Positions 1-5,244 of a stretch of 7,749 nt of DNA are shown in pieces; the stretch's first letter is position 1; each line of letters starts with the position of its first letter. A program made the translations under genes and the position numbers. The notes under the pieces are model-generated. The model was not told the DNA's origin, searched no databases, and worked only from the letters and a program-made list of their open reading frames with translations. Source of the DNA: Candidatus Altarchaeales archaeon A3 (lineage in GTDB: Archaea; Altiarchaeota; Altiarchaeia; Altiarchaeales; Altiarchaeaceae); assembly GCA_002083985.1 (NCBI GenBank), contig MTER01000167.1, positions 1-7,749 on the forward strand. Reading direction: 5' to 3'.

Positions 1-1
1 A

Positions 2-58
2 ACTAAAAAACCAAAAACAATAAACGAAAGACCAATTAAATTTGTTGTAGTAAATTGA
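2..58 (+). CDS. possible C-terminal end of a gene cut by the window edge
   Basis: One + strand frame is open from base 2 to a TGA at 56-58 and encodes 18 residues ending IKFVVVN. It would converge with radC. Nothing is recognisable, and a run this short is easily open by chance in AT-rich DNA. Sequence to the left of the window would decide. Confidence 0.2.
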   Translation, partial: TKKPKTINERPIKFVVVN

Positions 59-60
59 TT

Positions 61-79
61 TGCCTGATAATTTTAGGCA
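61..79 (-). terminator. small stem-loop just after the radC stop
   Basis: TGCCT (61-65) and AGGCA (75-79) can pair as a 5-bp stem around a 9-nt A/T loop, starting 2 nt beyond the radC stop codon on the minus strand. It could end the radC transcript or that of the convergent left-edge gene. There is no clear U-tract, and archaeal terminators need no hairpin, so the role is a guess. Confidence 0.2.
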
Positions 80-81
80 TA

Positions 82-1020
82 TTAAATTTTCCCGTTTTCC
101 TTAAAACTATAATATGTGTCACCGATAATAACATGGTCAATAACAGAAATTCCAATAATCTCACCCGTCTTAACAAGGATTTCTGTAATTTTAATATCAT
201 CCGTTGAAGGTGTCGGATCATCAGAAGGATGGTTATGGACCAAAACAATTGCATTTGCACCTTCCTTTATTGCATCTCTAAAAACTTCTCTCGGATGAAT
301 CAGAGAAGCATTTAATATTCCTACAGAAACAATTTTATCTACAATTATCCGGTTTTTGGAATCAAGAAGAATAACCATAAAATACTCCTTCTTATTATCG
401 GGAATTTTCTGGGAAGCGTACTCAAATACCTCTTTTGCATACTTTATTTTTTTCAGGCATTTCGCCGCTAAATTACACCTTTTGTTAAATTCAAATAATG
501 CTTTGATTTGCATCGCTTTTGCCTCCCCGATACCATTTATCTTGTGGCATACTTTTATTTTTCCGTTTTCCTTTTTTAAAATATATTTGTAGGTCTCATC
601 ACTTGCGATTTCCAAAATCACCTTCTTTTTTGCTTTGTTAAGTTTGAAAGCAGCTGATTTTTCTCCGTTTTTAATAATTATTGTTTCACCATTGTCTTCT
701 TTACTGATTTCTGCATTTTTAGCCCAGTCCATTTTTAGGTCATCCTCCATATATTTTAGAAGTATCCCGCTGTCATTTCCCGGAACATCATCCCAGCAAA
801 AGAAATACACATTGTGAAGTTCTTCAAACGACAAATCACTTAAATTGCCAATTCCGTAAAATGAGATTAGACGATTACACATATCAACCACATTTTCACC
901 TTTAACTCCTTTTTGTAAGATAATTGCAAGCAATTCCGCATCACTCAATGCAGAAGCGCCAAACTTCTTTAGCCGTTCTCTCGGACGATTTTCCGCAGGA
1001 ATTTCTTTTATTTTCATCAT
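82..1020 (-). CDS. radC: RadC-family JAMM domain protein with an internal insert
   Basis: This 312-residue protein belongs to the RadC (UPF0758) family. Residues 7-56 match the RadC N-terminus (RPRERL, then GASALSDAELLAIIL). A helix-hairpin-helix element follows at about 161-178 (NGIGEAKAMQI). The C-terminal JAMM/MPN+ domain spans about 187-312 and carries the metal motif HNHPS...D, with H262, H264 and D275 as expected zinc ligands; the usual HPSG is HPSD here. RadC proteins are typically about 225 residues; the excess is a block at about 70-159 that splits the HhH region. The family is mostly bacterial and was historically tied to DNA repair; its true activity remains unclear. Presence in an archaeon suggests horizontal transfer (inference). 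The start may be either of two adjacent ATGs (M1 or M2). It stands alone and is divergent from the methyltransferase gene 1 kb away. Confidence 0.88.
   Translation of the reverse strand: MMKIKEIPAENRPRERLKKFGASALSDAELLAIILQKGVKGENVVDMCNRLISFYGIGNLSDLSFEELHNVYFFCWDDVPGNDSGILLKYMEDDLKMDWAKNAEISKEDNGETIIIKNGEKSAAFKLNKAKKKVILEIASDETYKYILKKENGKIKVCHKINGIGEAKAMQIKALFEFNKRCNLAAKCLKKIKYAKEVFEYASQKIPDNKKEYFMVILLDSKNRIIVDKIVSVGILNASLIHPREVFRDAIKEGANAIVLVHNHPSDDPTPSTDDIKITEILVKTGEIIGISVIDHVIIGDTYYSFKENGKI
547..811 (-). other. in-frame insert of about 90 codons within radC
   Basis: RadC homologues run directly from the helix ending in EELH to the hairpin KINGIG. Here the two parts are separated by about 90 residues beginning YFFCWDDVPGND and ending KENGKIKV. 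TTGTG (CACAA on the coding strand) occurs at both junctions, 542-546 and 812-816, exactly 270 bp apart. Removing one repeat plus the insert would restore a continuous normal-length RadC (EELH-KINGIG) in frame. The insert is charged, with an alternating pattern suggesting beta strands (GETIIIKNG, AAFKLN, KVILEIA). From memory, similar WDDIPGND...DW.K.A.I...DNG blocks occur as add-ons in unrelated archaeal proteins; this is not verified. It lacks intein splice motifs. The 5-bp repeat could be chance. Confidence 0.6.
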
Positions 1021-1033
1021 TTAATTTAATACC

Positions 1034-1048
1034 TATCTTTGAAAGATA
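1034..1048. promoter_or_regulatory. 15-bp palindrome 13 bp upstream of radC
   Basis: TATCTTTGAAAGATA is a perfect 7+1+7 palindrome that starts 13 bp upstream of the radC start codon, where a repressor could block transcription. It shares the pattern TAnCTTTnAAAGnTA with the palindrome at 1905-1919. One palindrome of this size is expected about once by chance in AT-rich DNA of this length, so only the shared pattern adds weight. Confidence 0.3.
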
Positions 1049-1117
1049 TTGGGTTTTTAAGAAAATAAACTATTTCTATGCCCTTTACTGACATTTGTTT
1101 CTTATTATTTTTTTAAA

Positions 1118-1640
1118 TTTTCTTGCCACCAATAAAAATTAATTAAAATAGCCATAAGTAACCTATACTTTTTTTAAGTTCTTGTCACTAATGTTTTTTG
1201 TTTATTTATTTAGGTACCAATAGTCATTGACCTAAATATTTGACCATATCCTAACTAAATTTATTGCCTATATATATAAGGTACTAATCAAATATACATA
1301 AAAGCATTAATTTTAACCCTGGAAATTACATATAAAAGGTATTTGTAGTTAACACCTCCGAAGATATAAATATATAGTCAATTATTTAAGTCATTTATTA
1401 TAAATAGATAATATGTTTTAACTTTACAGCCATTAAAAAATTTGTAAGTGTATTCAAAAATTTGTAAATACTAATTACGCTTAATCATAAAAATTATGAA
1501 TTTTTTCAAAATTGTTTTGAAAATCTCCGAACGATTTTCGAGATTGTCTCGGAAATACACGAACGGAGTGAGCGTAAGAGTAATATGCAAACCTTTAATA
1601 TCTTCAAAGTTTAATTAAAATAATAGTGGTGGCAAGAAAA
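1118..1640. repeat. 523-bp segment bounded by a 14-bp perfect inverted repeat
   Basis: TTTTCTTGCCACCA at 1118-1131 is the exact reverse complement of 1627-1640, and weaker pairing continues inward through TTAATTAAA. A degenerate third copy (TTCTTGTCACTAAT, 12 of 14 matches) lies at 1179-1192 in the same orientation as the left arm. The arms look like terminal repeats of a non-autonomous or decayed element, but no transposase remnant is visible between them. Confidence 0.4.
1534..1556. repeat. strong 10-bp hairpin with flanking CGAACG repeats
   Basis: ATTTTCGAGA (1534-1543) pairs with TCTCGGAAAT (1547-1556) over 10 positions, one of them G-U, around a TTG loop. The hexamer CGAACG stands directly before it (1528-1533) and 3 bp after it (1560-1565). 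An overlapping alternative stem, GAAAATC/GATTTTC at 1519-1525/1533-1539, would compete with it. No gene end lies nearby, so a terminator role is not obvious. Confidence 0.45.
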
Positions 1641-1790
1641 AGTAAAGTGCAAAAGTGGTTGTTTTTAGTTATACTGCACAACTCTAGAAATTGCGTTTTT
1701 ATTAAATGAAACATAACCTCGTTTACGCTCGGATATTTTAAAAACTCTGCGTTTTGAAAATAATCACACTTACACACACTTCGTTCGTGT
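1557..1790. repeat. imperfect 14-bp inverted repeat
   Basis: ACACGAACGGAGTG at 1557-1570 matches the reverse complement of 1777-1790 at 13 of 14 positions. Between the arms, GAGCGTAA (1570-1577) also recurs inverted at 1723-1730. This nesting suggests that the 1.5-1.8 kb area is an old inverted duplication or a decayed element. Confidence 0.35.
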
Positions 1791-1827
1791 CTTTCAAAAA
1801 TCTTTATGATTTTGAAAATCGTTTGGA

Positions 1828-1855
1828 TATTTTAAAATCACTTGATTTTAAAATA
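1828..1855. repeat. perfect 13-bp hairpin with a 2-nt spacer
   Basis: Bases 1828-1840 (TATTTTAAAATCA) are the exact reverse complement of 1843-1855, separated by CT. A shorter palindrome (GATTTT-G-AAAATC) precedes it at 1808-1820. A 13-bp perfect stem is longer than expected by chance here. It is about 170 bp upstream of the methyltransferase start and not next to any gene end. Confidence 0.45.
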
Positions 1856-1904
1856 ATTATAATTTCAGAAATTTAAAAAAGCTCAATTTGTGATGTTGAG
1901 AGTA

Positions 1905-1919
1905 TAACTTTCAAAGTTA
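1905..1919. promoter_or_regulatory. 15-bp palindrome upstream of the methyltransferase gene
   Basis: TAACTTTCAAAGTTA is a 7+1+7 palindrome lying 109 bp upstream of the methyltransferase ATG. It shares TAnCTTTnAAAGnTA with the palindrome in front of radC, so one regulator could bind both sides of this divergent region. The link is inferred from two sites only. Confidence 0.25.
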
Positions 1920-1996
1920 AGTGATAGATAAAATGAAAAACATAGTGTAGGAATTACTCTTTCAACACTTCACAGCAGACACGAATAAATTAAAAG

Positions 1997-2004
1997 TAAA
2001 TTAA
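1997..2004 (+). promoter_or_regulatory. TATA-like box for the methyltransferase-rhomboid unit
   Basis: TAAATTAA is centred about 28 bp upstream of the ATG at 2029. That spacing fits an archaeal TATA box serving a transcript that starts at or within a few bases of the start codon. The region is so AT-rich that other placements are possible. Confidence 0.3.
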
Positions 2005-2028
2005 AGCTTTAACAAGATATAATTTAAT

Positions 2029-2817
2029 ATGTCTGGTTTTGAATTTGATGGGGACAAATACAAAATCGCTTCAAAACATCAAAAGGAATGGGGTAATAAA
2101 ATAATATCAGAGTTAGAATTAAAACTTCATGGGAACGAATCCATACTTGATTTGGGCTGTGGAGACGGAATATTGACCGAAAAATTATCACAATTAGTGC
2201 CGGATGGAAAGGTAATCGGAATTGATGCTTCTGTCGGAATGCTCAACGAAACTAAAAAATTAGAAAAAGAAAATTTACATTTCTTTGTCATGGATGTTAA
2301 CGATATGAACTTTTCAAATGAATTTGATTTGATTTTTTCAAATGCCACTCTGCATTGGATCAAATATCATAAAAAATTACTTGTAAATTGCTATAATGCT
2401 CTGAAATCCAGTGGAATAATCCGATTCAATTTTGCAGGCGATGGCAACTGCTCAAATTTTTTTGCTGTTGTTAAAGAAGTAATTACTTATGAGGACTTTC
2501 AGAAATACTTTGCGGAATTTCAATGGCCTTGGTATATGCCAACAATTGAGGATTATAAATTACTGGCAAATGGCTCAAATTTTAAGAATATAGACGTTTG
2601 GGATGAAAATGCGGACAGATATTTTAATAATGCCGATGAAATGATACGATGGATAGACCAGCCGTCCCTTGTCCCTTTTTTAAAACAAATAAAGGATGAT
2701 GTAGGCGGCGAAAATTTTCGCGATAAAGTGGTTCGGATGATGATTAAAAGGACTCAAAAGAAAGACGGAAGATGTTTTGAAACATTCAGGAGAATCAATG
2801 TTTTTGCAAGAAAATGA
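2029..2817 (+). CDS. class I SAM-dependent methyltransferase
   Basis: This 262-residue protein has a Rossmann-type methyltransferase domain in its N-terminal half. Motif I is LDLGCGDG (40-47), which binds S-adenosylmethionine. The acidic residue after strand 2 is D66 in VIGID, DV is at 89-90, and the post-II strand FDLIFSNATLHWI is at 99-111. SNA.LHW together with the tryptophan-rich C-terminal half (QWPWYMP at about 165) resembles the trans-aconitate 2-methyltransferase (Tam)-like group, but the substrate cannot be read from the sequence. It is probably a soluble cytoplasmic enzyme of normal length. Its TGA stop overlaps the ATG of the rhomboid gene (ATGA), so the two genes are probably co-transcribed and translationally coupled. 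No Shine-Dalgarno sequence precedes the start. Confidence 0.85.
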   Translation: MSGFEFDGDKYKIASKHQKEWGNKIISELELKLHGNESILDLGCGDGILTEKLSQLVPDGKVIGIDASVGMLNETKKLEKENLHFFVMDVNDMNFSNEFDLIFSNATLHWIKYHKKLLVNCYNALKSSGIIRFNFAGDGNCSNFFAVVKEVITYEDFQKYFAEFQWPWYMPTIEDYKLLANGSNFKNIDVWDENADRYFNNADEMIRWIDQPSLVPFLKQIKDDVGGENFRDKVVRMMIKRTQKKDGRCFETFRRINVFARK

Positions 2818-3548
2818 ACAGCGATAAAAAAGCAGTAATTGTTGTTGCCATCTTGATTATATTAACTATTGCCGCATATCCGTTTACATCAACAGAAAAT
2901 AACTGGGAAATTTACGGAATTCAAAGTTACAGCTTCTTTCAGGAAGGAAAATTTTATCCGTTAATTACCTCAATATTTACGCATGCAGATGAATGGCATA
3001 TTTTTCTTAATATGGTATTTCTTTTTGTTTTTGGAATAACCCTGGCAACATTTATCGGATGGAGGAAATTTCTTGTTATTTATTTTATCGGAGGAATTGT
3101 GGGAGGTCTCGCATGGGTAATTTATCCTCTTATTGATAAAGGAGCCATTTCCCTAACAGCAGTCGGTGCTTCAGGTGCTGTTTTTGCCGTAATGGCCGCT
3201 CTCGCAATGGCAAAGCCGAAAAATGCCGTGGATATTGCTGAAAAATCAGAAATTTTAAAATTTTTTCCGTATGTTCCAGGAGTGTGGTTTGTTTATGTGC
3301 TGGTTATGGGTGAAGGAATACTTGGATTTTTGGGAATAATATTTTATTTTCTTTTTATTACTATTCCCGATTTGATTTTGGGGGGAGCAACGGCACACGC
3401 CGCACACTTCGGAGGAATGCTCGCCGGACTGGTTTTGGGATATTTATTTAAATTTAAAGGTGATTTTGAAGATGATGAAAATGCAAAACACAGCGCTCAT
3501 GAAAAAAAATACGACGATGTTATGCCAGTTCATGATTACAGTGTTTAA
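2814..3548 (+). CDS. rhomboid-family intramembrane serine protease
   Basis: This 244-residue polytopic membrane protein has the full rhomboid signature. The catalytic serine is S120 in VGASGAVFA, and the catalytic histidine is H198 in AHAAHFGGMLAG, followed by the GxxxGxxxG-like helix GGMLAGLVLGY. H62 and N66 in WHIFLNM correspond to the oxyanion-site residues that precede the dyad in GlpG-type enzymes. A first membrane helix lies at about 7-24, and a WR-type loop is present (IGWRKF, 81-86). The C-terminal tail (about 215-244) is hydrophilic, acidic and histidine-containing (EDDENAKHSAHE). Rhomboids cleave transmembrane segments of substrate proteins within the bilayer; the substrate here is unknown. 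It starts inside the methyltransferase stop codon, so the two share an operon; no functional tie is apparent. Confidence 0.92.
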   Translation: MNSDKKAVIVVAILIILTIAAYPFTSTENNWEIYGIQSYSFFQEGKFYPLITSIFTHADEWHIFLNMVFLFVFGITLATFIGWRKFLVIYFIGGIVGGLAWVIYPLIDKGAISLTAVGASGAVFAVMAALAMAKPKNAVDIAEKSEILKFFPYVPGVWFVYVLVMGEGILGFLGIIFYFLFITIPDLILGGATAHAAHFGGMLAGLVLGYLFKFKGDFEDDENAKHSAHEKKYDDVMPVHDYSV

Positions 3549-3617
3549 GATAAACTTAGAAATTTTGAAAATGGAAATTTAATAACTCCCTCTTAATTAT
3601 GTGCAGGTCTAATTAAT

Positions 3618-3625
3618 AAATTATT
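3618..3625 (+). promoter_or_regulatory. TATA-like box for the rps24e-rps27ae unit
   Basis: AAATTATT within the A/T block at 3615-3630 is centred about 30 bp before the rps24e ATG. This fits a leaderless or nearly leaderless archaeal transcript. No SD motif occurs before the start. Confidence 0.3.
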
Positions 3626-3651
3626 TTAATTACAGATACAAAAATTTAAAA

Positions 3652-4020
3652 ATGGATGTGGAAATTTTAAACAAAAAGGACAACCGATTGTTGGAAAGAA
3701 AGGAATTAAATTTAAAGGTATTATTTGAAGCTAATAAAGCAACACCAAAATTAAATGAAATGAAGAACGCAATTACAGCAAAGTTAAATTTAAATCCGCC
3801 TTTAACAATAATTGACAATATAAATCAGCCGTTCGGTGTGCATTATTCAGAGGTTTATGCGAAGGAGTATGACAACGAAAATGCGATGAATGTGGAAACA
3901 AGACCTGTCTTAAAGAAAAATTTAGGGGATGAAAGGACAAATGCAATTCTTGGAGTAAAAAAGAAGAAAAAACTAAAAGGCAAAAAGAAAGCAGCAGCAC
4001 TGGCAAAGGCAAAGAAATAA
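3652..4020 (+). CDS. rps24e: small ribosomal subunit protein eS24
   Basis: This 122-residue protein matches the archaeal/eukaryotic eS24 family. The N-terminal half has the MDVEILNKKDNRLLERKE strand pair and the central segment NPPLTIIDNINQPFG, followed by HYSEVYAKEYDNENAMNVE, where related proteins have the family's A..Y pattern. It binds rRNA in the 30S subunit. The C-terminal part (from about 102) is an alternating lysine/alanine tail, KKKKKLKGKKKAA and onward, which makes the protein longer than the roughly 100 residues usual in archaea; it is probably an rRNA-binding extension. The gene lies 20 bp upstream of rps27ae, a pairing conserved across many archaea, and the two are probably one transcript. 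It is a strong sign of archaeal origin. Confidence 0.9.
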   Translation: MDVEILNKKDNRLLERKELNLKVLFEANKATPKLNEMKNAITAKLNLNPPLTIIDNINQPFGVHYSEVYAKEYDNENAMNVETRPVLKKNLGDERTNAILGVKKKKKLKGKKKAAALAKAKK

Positions 4021-4040
4021 ATTTTATTAAATAATCTAAA

Positions 4041-4256
4041 ATGGCAGCAGTAGTATCAAAGGAAAAGACGATTAAAAAAGGTGAAAAAAAGGCAAAGACA
4101 ACTAAAAAAAGTGAAAATTACAAAATTGAAGGTACTAAATTAACCAGAACGACAAAATTTTGCCCGAGATGCGGAGATGGTATATTCATGGCAAAGCATA
4201 AGGACAGATATGGTTGCGGAAAGTGCGGATATACTGAGTTTGTTGTAAAGAAATAA
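4041..4256 (+). CDS. rps27ae: small ribosomal subunit protein eS31 (S27ae)
   Basis: This 71-residue protein carries the S27ae zinc ribbon with C41, C44, C59 and C62 in [23 protein letters not shown], which binds one zinc ion and sits in the 30S head. In eukaryotes the homologue is fused to ubiquitin; here there is instead a lysine-rich N-terminal extension of about 25 residues ([12 protein letters not shown]), longer than in many archaea, where the protein is about 50-60 residues. The extension could be partly an over-called start, but no internal ATG precedes the conserved core, which supports the start given. It follows rps24e by 20 bp with no SD sequence. RNA polymerase or Spt4 genes, often neighbours of this pair in archaea, are absent. 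Confidence 0.93.
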   Translation: MAAVVSKEKTIKKGEKKAKTTKKSENYKIEGTKLTRTTKFCPRCGDGIFMAKHKDRYGCGKCGYTEFVVKK

Positions 4257-4279
4257 GTGAGTTATTGTCTATTGAATAG

Positions 4280-4297
4280 TTGTTGGGCGTGCAACAA
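4280..4297. other. 6-bp hairpin downstream of rps27ae
   Basis: TTGTTG (4280-4285) pairs perfectly with CAACAA (4292-4297) around a 6-nt GC-rich loop (GGCGTG), 23 bp after the rps27ae stop. It might help end or stabilise the ribosomal-protein transcript, although no T-tract follows. A separate 10-bp palindrome, TTGCATGCAA, lies at 4322-4331. Confidence 0.25.
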
Positions 4298-4410
4298 AAT
4301 ATATCCTGAAATAATTGCCCATTGCATGCAAGAATAAAAATTTTAATGTTCATTTGAAAATTTCTTGTTTTGGTATAAAATAACAATTATAACAAAAATA
4401 ACAAAATTTC

Positions 4411-4446
4411 TTAAAACACATAAATCCCGATTGCCTTGAAATAAAC
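4411..4446 (-). pseudogene. relic of an ABC ATPase gene 3' end
   Basis: These 36 bp match 5245-5280, the last 11 codons plus stop of the ABC ATPase gene, at 33 of 36 positions and in the same orientation. Read on the minus strand they encode VYFKAIGIYVF and a stop; the intact gene ends VYFKANGVYVF. Similarity fades at once on both sides. The simplest reading is a leftover tail of a deleted paralogue or of a duplicated segment. Two of the three differences change the amino acid conservatively or mildly, and none breaks the frame. Confidence 0.55.
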
Positions 4447-4495
4447 TTTTGAATTTTTATGTATTTTTAATTTTTTTGAATAATGATTTAATAGC

Positions 4496-4527
4496 ATAAA
4501 TTTAATTCAAGATTCAATCATTCAATA
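4496..4527 (+). promoter_or_regulatory. TATA-like box and three ATTCAA repeats upstream of the DUF433 gene
   Basis: ATAAATTTA (about 4496-4504) is centred roughly 33 bp before the ATG at 4533. Between them ATTCAA occurs three times, at 4505-4510, 4512-4517 and 4520-4525, spaced 7 and 8 bp apart, where transcription should begin. Antitoxins of two-gene modules commonly repress their own promoter, so these repeats are possible operator half-sites, but the repeat is short and AT-rich. Confidence 0.3.
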
Positions 4528-4532
4528 ACAAA

Positions 4533-4787
4533 ATGGAAAATAGAATAATATTTGACTCCGAAATATTTGGAGGAAAACCAATTATAAAAGGGACAAGAAT
4601 ATCTGTGGAATTTATATTAGAGTTGCTCTCCTCAGGGATGTCCACGGGCGACATAATCAATGAATACTCTCACCTTAAAGAAGATGATGTACTTGCGGCA
4701 ATTGACTATGCTGCAAAAACCATCAAACACGAGGAAATAATATTTCCTGCAGAAATAACAAAAATATCAATGCAGATACCTGCATAA
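4533..4787 (+). CDS. DUF433 family antitoxin-like protein
   Basis: This 84-residue protein matches the DUF433 family. It shows the core GGKPIIKGTRISVEFILELLSSGMS (13-37), then DIINEYSHLKEDDVLAAIDYAA (40-61), a small helix-turn-helix-like fold. Proteins of this family are typically encoded just before a DUF5615 PIN-like protein and are regarded as the antitoxin, probably both binding the toxin and controlling the promoter. Here the partner starts 1 bp after this stop codon, so the two genes form one transcription unit. Length and motifs are normal. The ATG follows AACAAA with no SD. Antitoxin function is inferred from family and context. Confidence 0.88.
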   Translation: MENRIIFDSEIFGGKPIIKGTRISVEFILELLSSGMSTGDIINEYSHLKEDDVLAAIDYAAKTIKHEEIIFPAEITKISMQIPA

Positions 4788-4788
4788 A

Positions 4789-5138
4789 ATGCGCATAAAA
4801 TTCCTTGCCGATGAGAATATATCAAAATCAGTGGTGGACGCATTGAGAAAAAAGGGATATGACATCGAAAGCATCAAAGAAGAAAAATTATTTGGAATCA
4901 GCGACAGAGAGGTCATCAATAAAGCAAAGAAAGAAAACAGAATTATCCTGACTCACGATAAACACTTCGGAAACCTGTTGAACTACTCCTTTCAATCCCA
5001 TCGTGGAGTGGTTTTTATGGAAATCAATCACCTGAGTATGTAATTTCGGAACTAATTCCTCTGTTAAACTCCTTAAAAGATAAATTAAAAGATTCATTAA
5101 CGATAATAACTGATTATGTGGTTAAGATATATCATTAG
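4789..5138 (+). pseudogene. DUF5615 PIN-like toxin gene, frameshifted near its 3' end
   Basis: The frame from 4789 encodes FLADENIS (5-12), GISDREVI (36-43) and ILTHDKHFGNL (53-63). These hold the acidic residues D8, D39, E41 and D57 expected of a PIN-like metal-dependent ribonuclease. It stops at 5041-5043 after 84 residues, while the family usually has about 115. The missing end is present in the -1 frame: from 5031 the sequence reads PEYVISELIPLL and continues for 35 codons to TAG at 5136-5138. Restoring one base around CACCTGAG (5029-5036), for example CACCCTGAG, gives a 116-residue protein with ...INHPEYV. No slippery heptamer is present, so a deletion or sequencing error is likelier than programmed frameshifting. 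The acidic residues remain in the short form, so activity is uncertain. Confidence 0.75.
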
Positions 5139-5167
5139 ATAACCTCGAATTGATAAATAAACCAAAT

Positions 5168-5237
5168 AGGACTTACACAATTCACCTTGTAAAAGGACTT
5201 AAAAAGATAGAATTCGTATCTGTTTTGCATAAGTCCT
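5168..5237 (+). mobile_element. 70-bp MITE-like element, copy A
   Basis: The element begins AGGACTTACACAA and ends TTGCATAAGTCCT, forming imperfect terminal inverted repeats of 13 bp. A third AGGACTTA occurs internally at 5194-5201. It is about 90% identical to copy B, inverted, 1.3 kb away. The flanks ACCAAAT (5161-5167) and ACTAAAT (5238-5244) agree at 6 of 7 positions and may be an old target-site duplication. It lies between the convergent toxin gene and ABC ATPase gene, 7 bp from the latter's stop, so its hairpin could also act in transcript ending. No transposase is encoded; a full-length relative elsewhere would be needed to move it. Confidence 0.7.
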
Positions 5238-5244
5238 ACTAAAT

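Larger units (their letters stand above)
1021..2028. other. 1-kb gene-free, palindrome-rich intergenic region
   Basis: No open frame of 60 codons or more and no recognisable RNA gene lies here, although the rest of the window is compactly coded. The stretch separates the divergent radC and methyltransferase genes and must hold both promoters. It contains several inverted repeats listed separately: a 14-bp pair at 1118-1131/1627-1640, a strong hairpin at 1534-1556, a 14-bp pair with one mismatch at 1557-1570/1777-1790, a 13-bp hairpin at 1828-1855, and two related 15-bp palindromes at 1034-1048 and 1905-1919. It may be the eroded remains of one or more mobile elements (inference). Confidence 0.6.

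Noticed and set aside
36..260. Minus-strand open frame of 74 codons overlapping the 3' end of radC
   Set aside because: It is in another frame of the same strand as a clear RadC catalytic domain and has no recognisable protein features.
547..811. The RadC insert as an intein
   Set aside because: It is shorter than known mini-inteins, does not begin with Cys/Ser at the junction, and lacks a terminal His-Asn pair and block motifs.
1441..1860. CRISPR array
   Set aside because: The repeats here are inverted, irregularly spaced and dissimilar in length; there is no regular repeat-spacer pattern.
1021..2028. tRNA or small rRNA gene
   Set aside because: No T-loop (GTTCRANNC), no acceptor pairing and no GC-rich segment of suitable length were seen on either strand.
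3773..4012. Antisense open frame over rps24e
   Set aside because: It is a shadow created by the lysine-rich codons (AAA/AAG) of the ribosomal protein.
4186..4386. Minus-strand open frame of 66 codons at the end of rps27ae
   Set aside because: It overlaps the conserved zinc ribbon in antisense, and its product has no protein-like pattern.
5029..5043. Programmed -1 ribosomal frameshift in the toxin gene
   Set aside because: The local sequence AATCACCTGAG contains no X-XXY-YYZ slippery heptamer, and no strong downstream stem-loop is evident.
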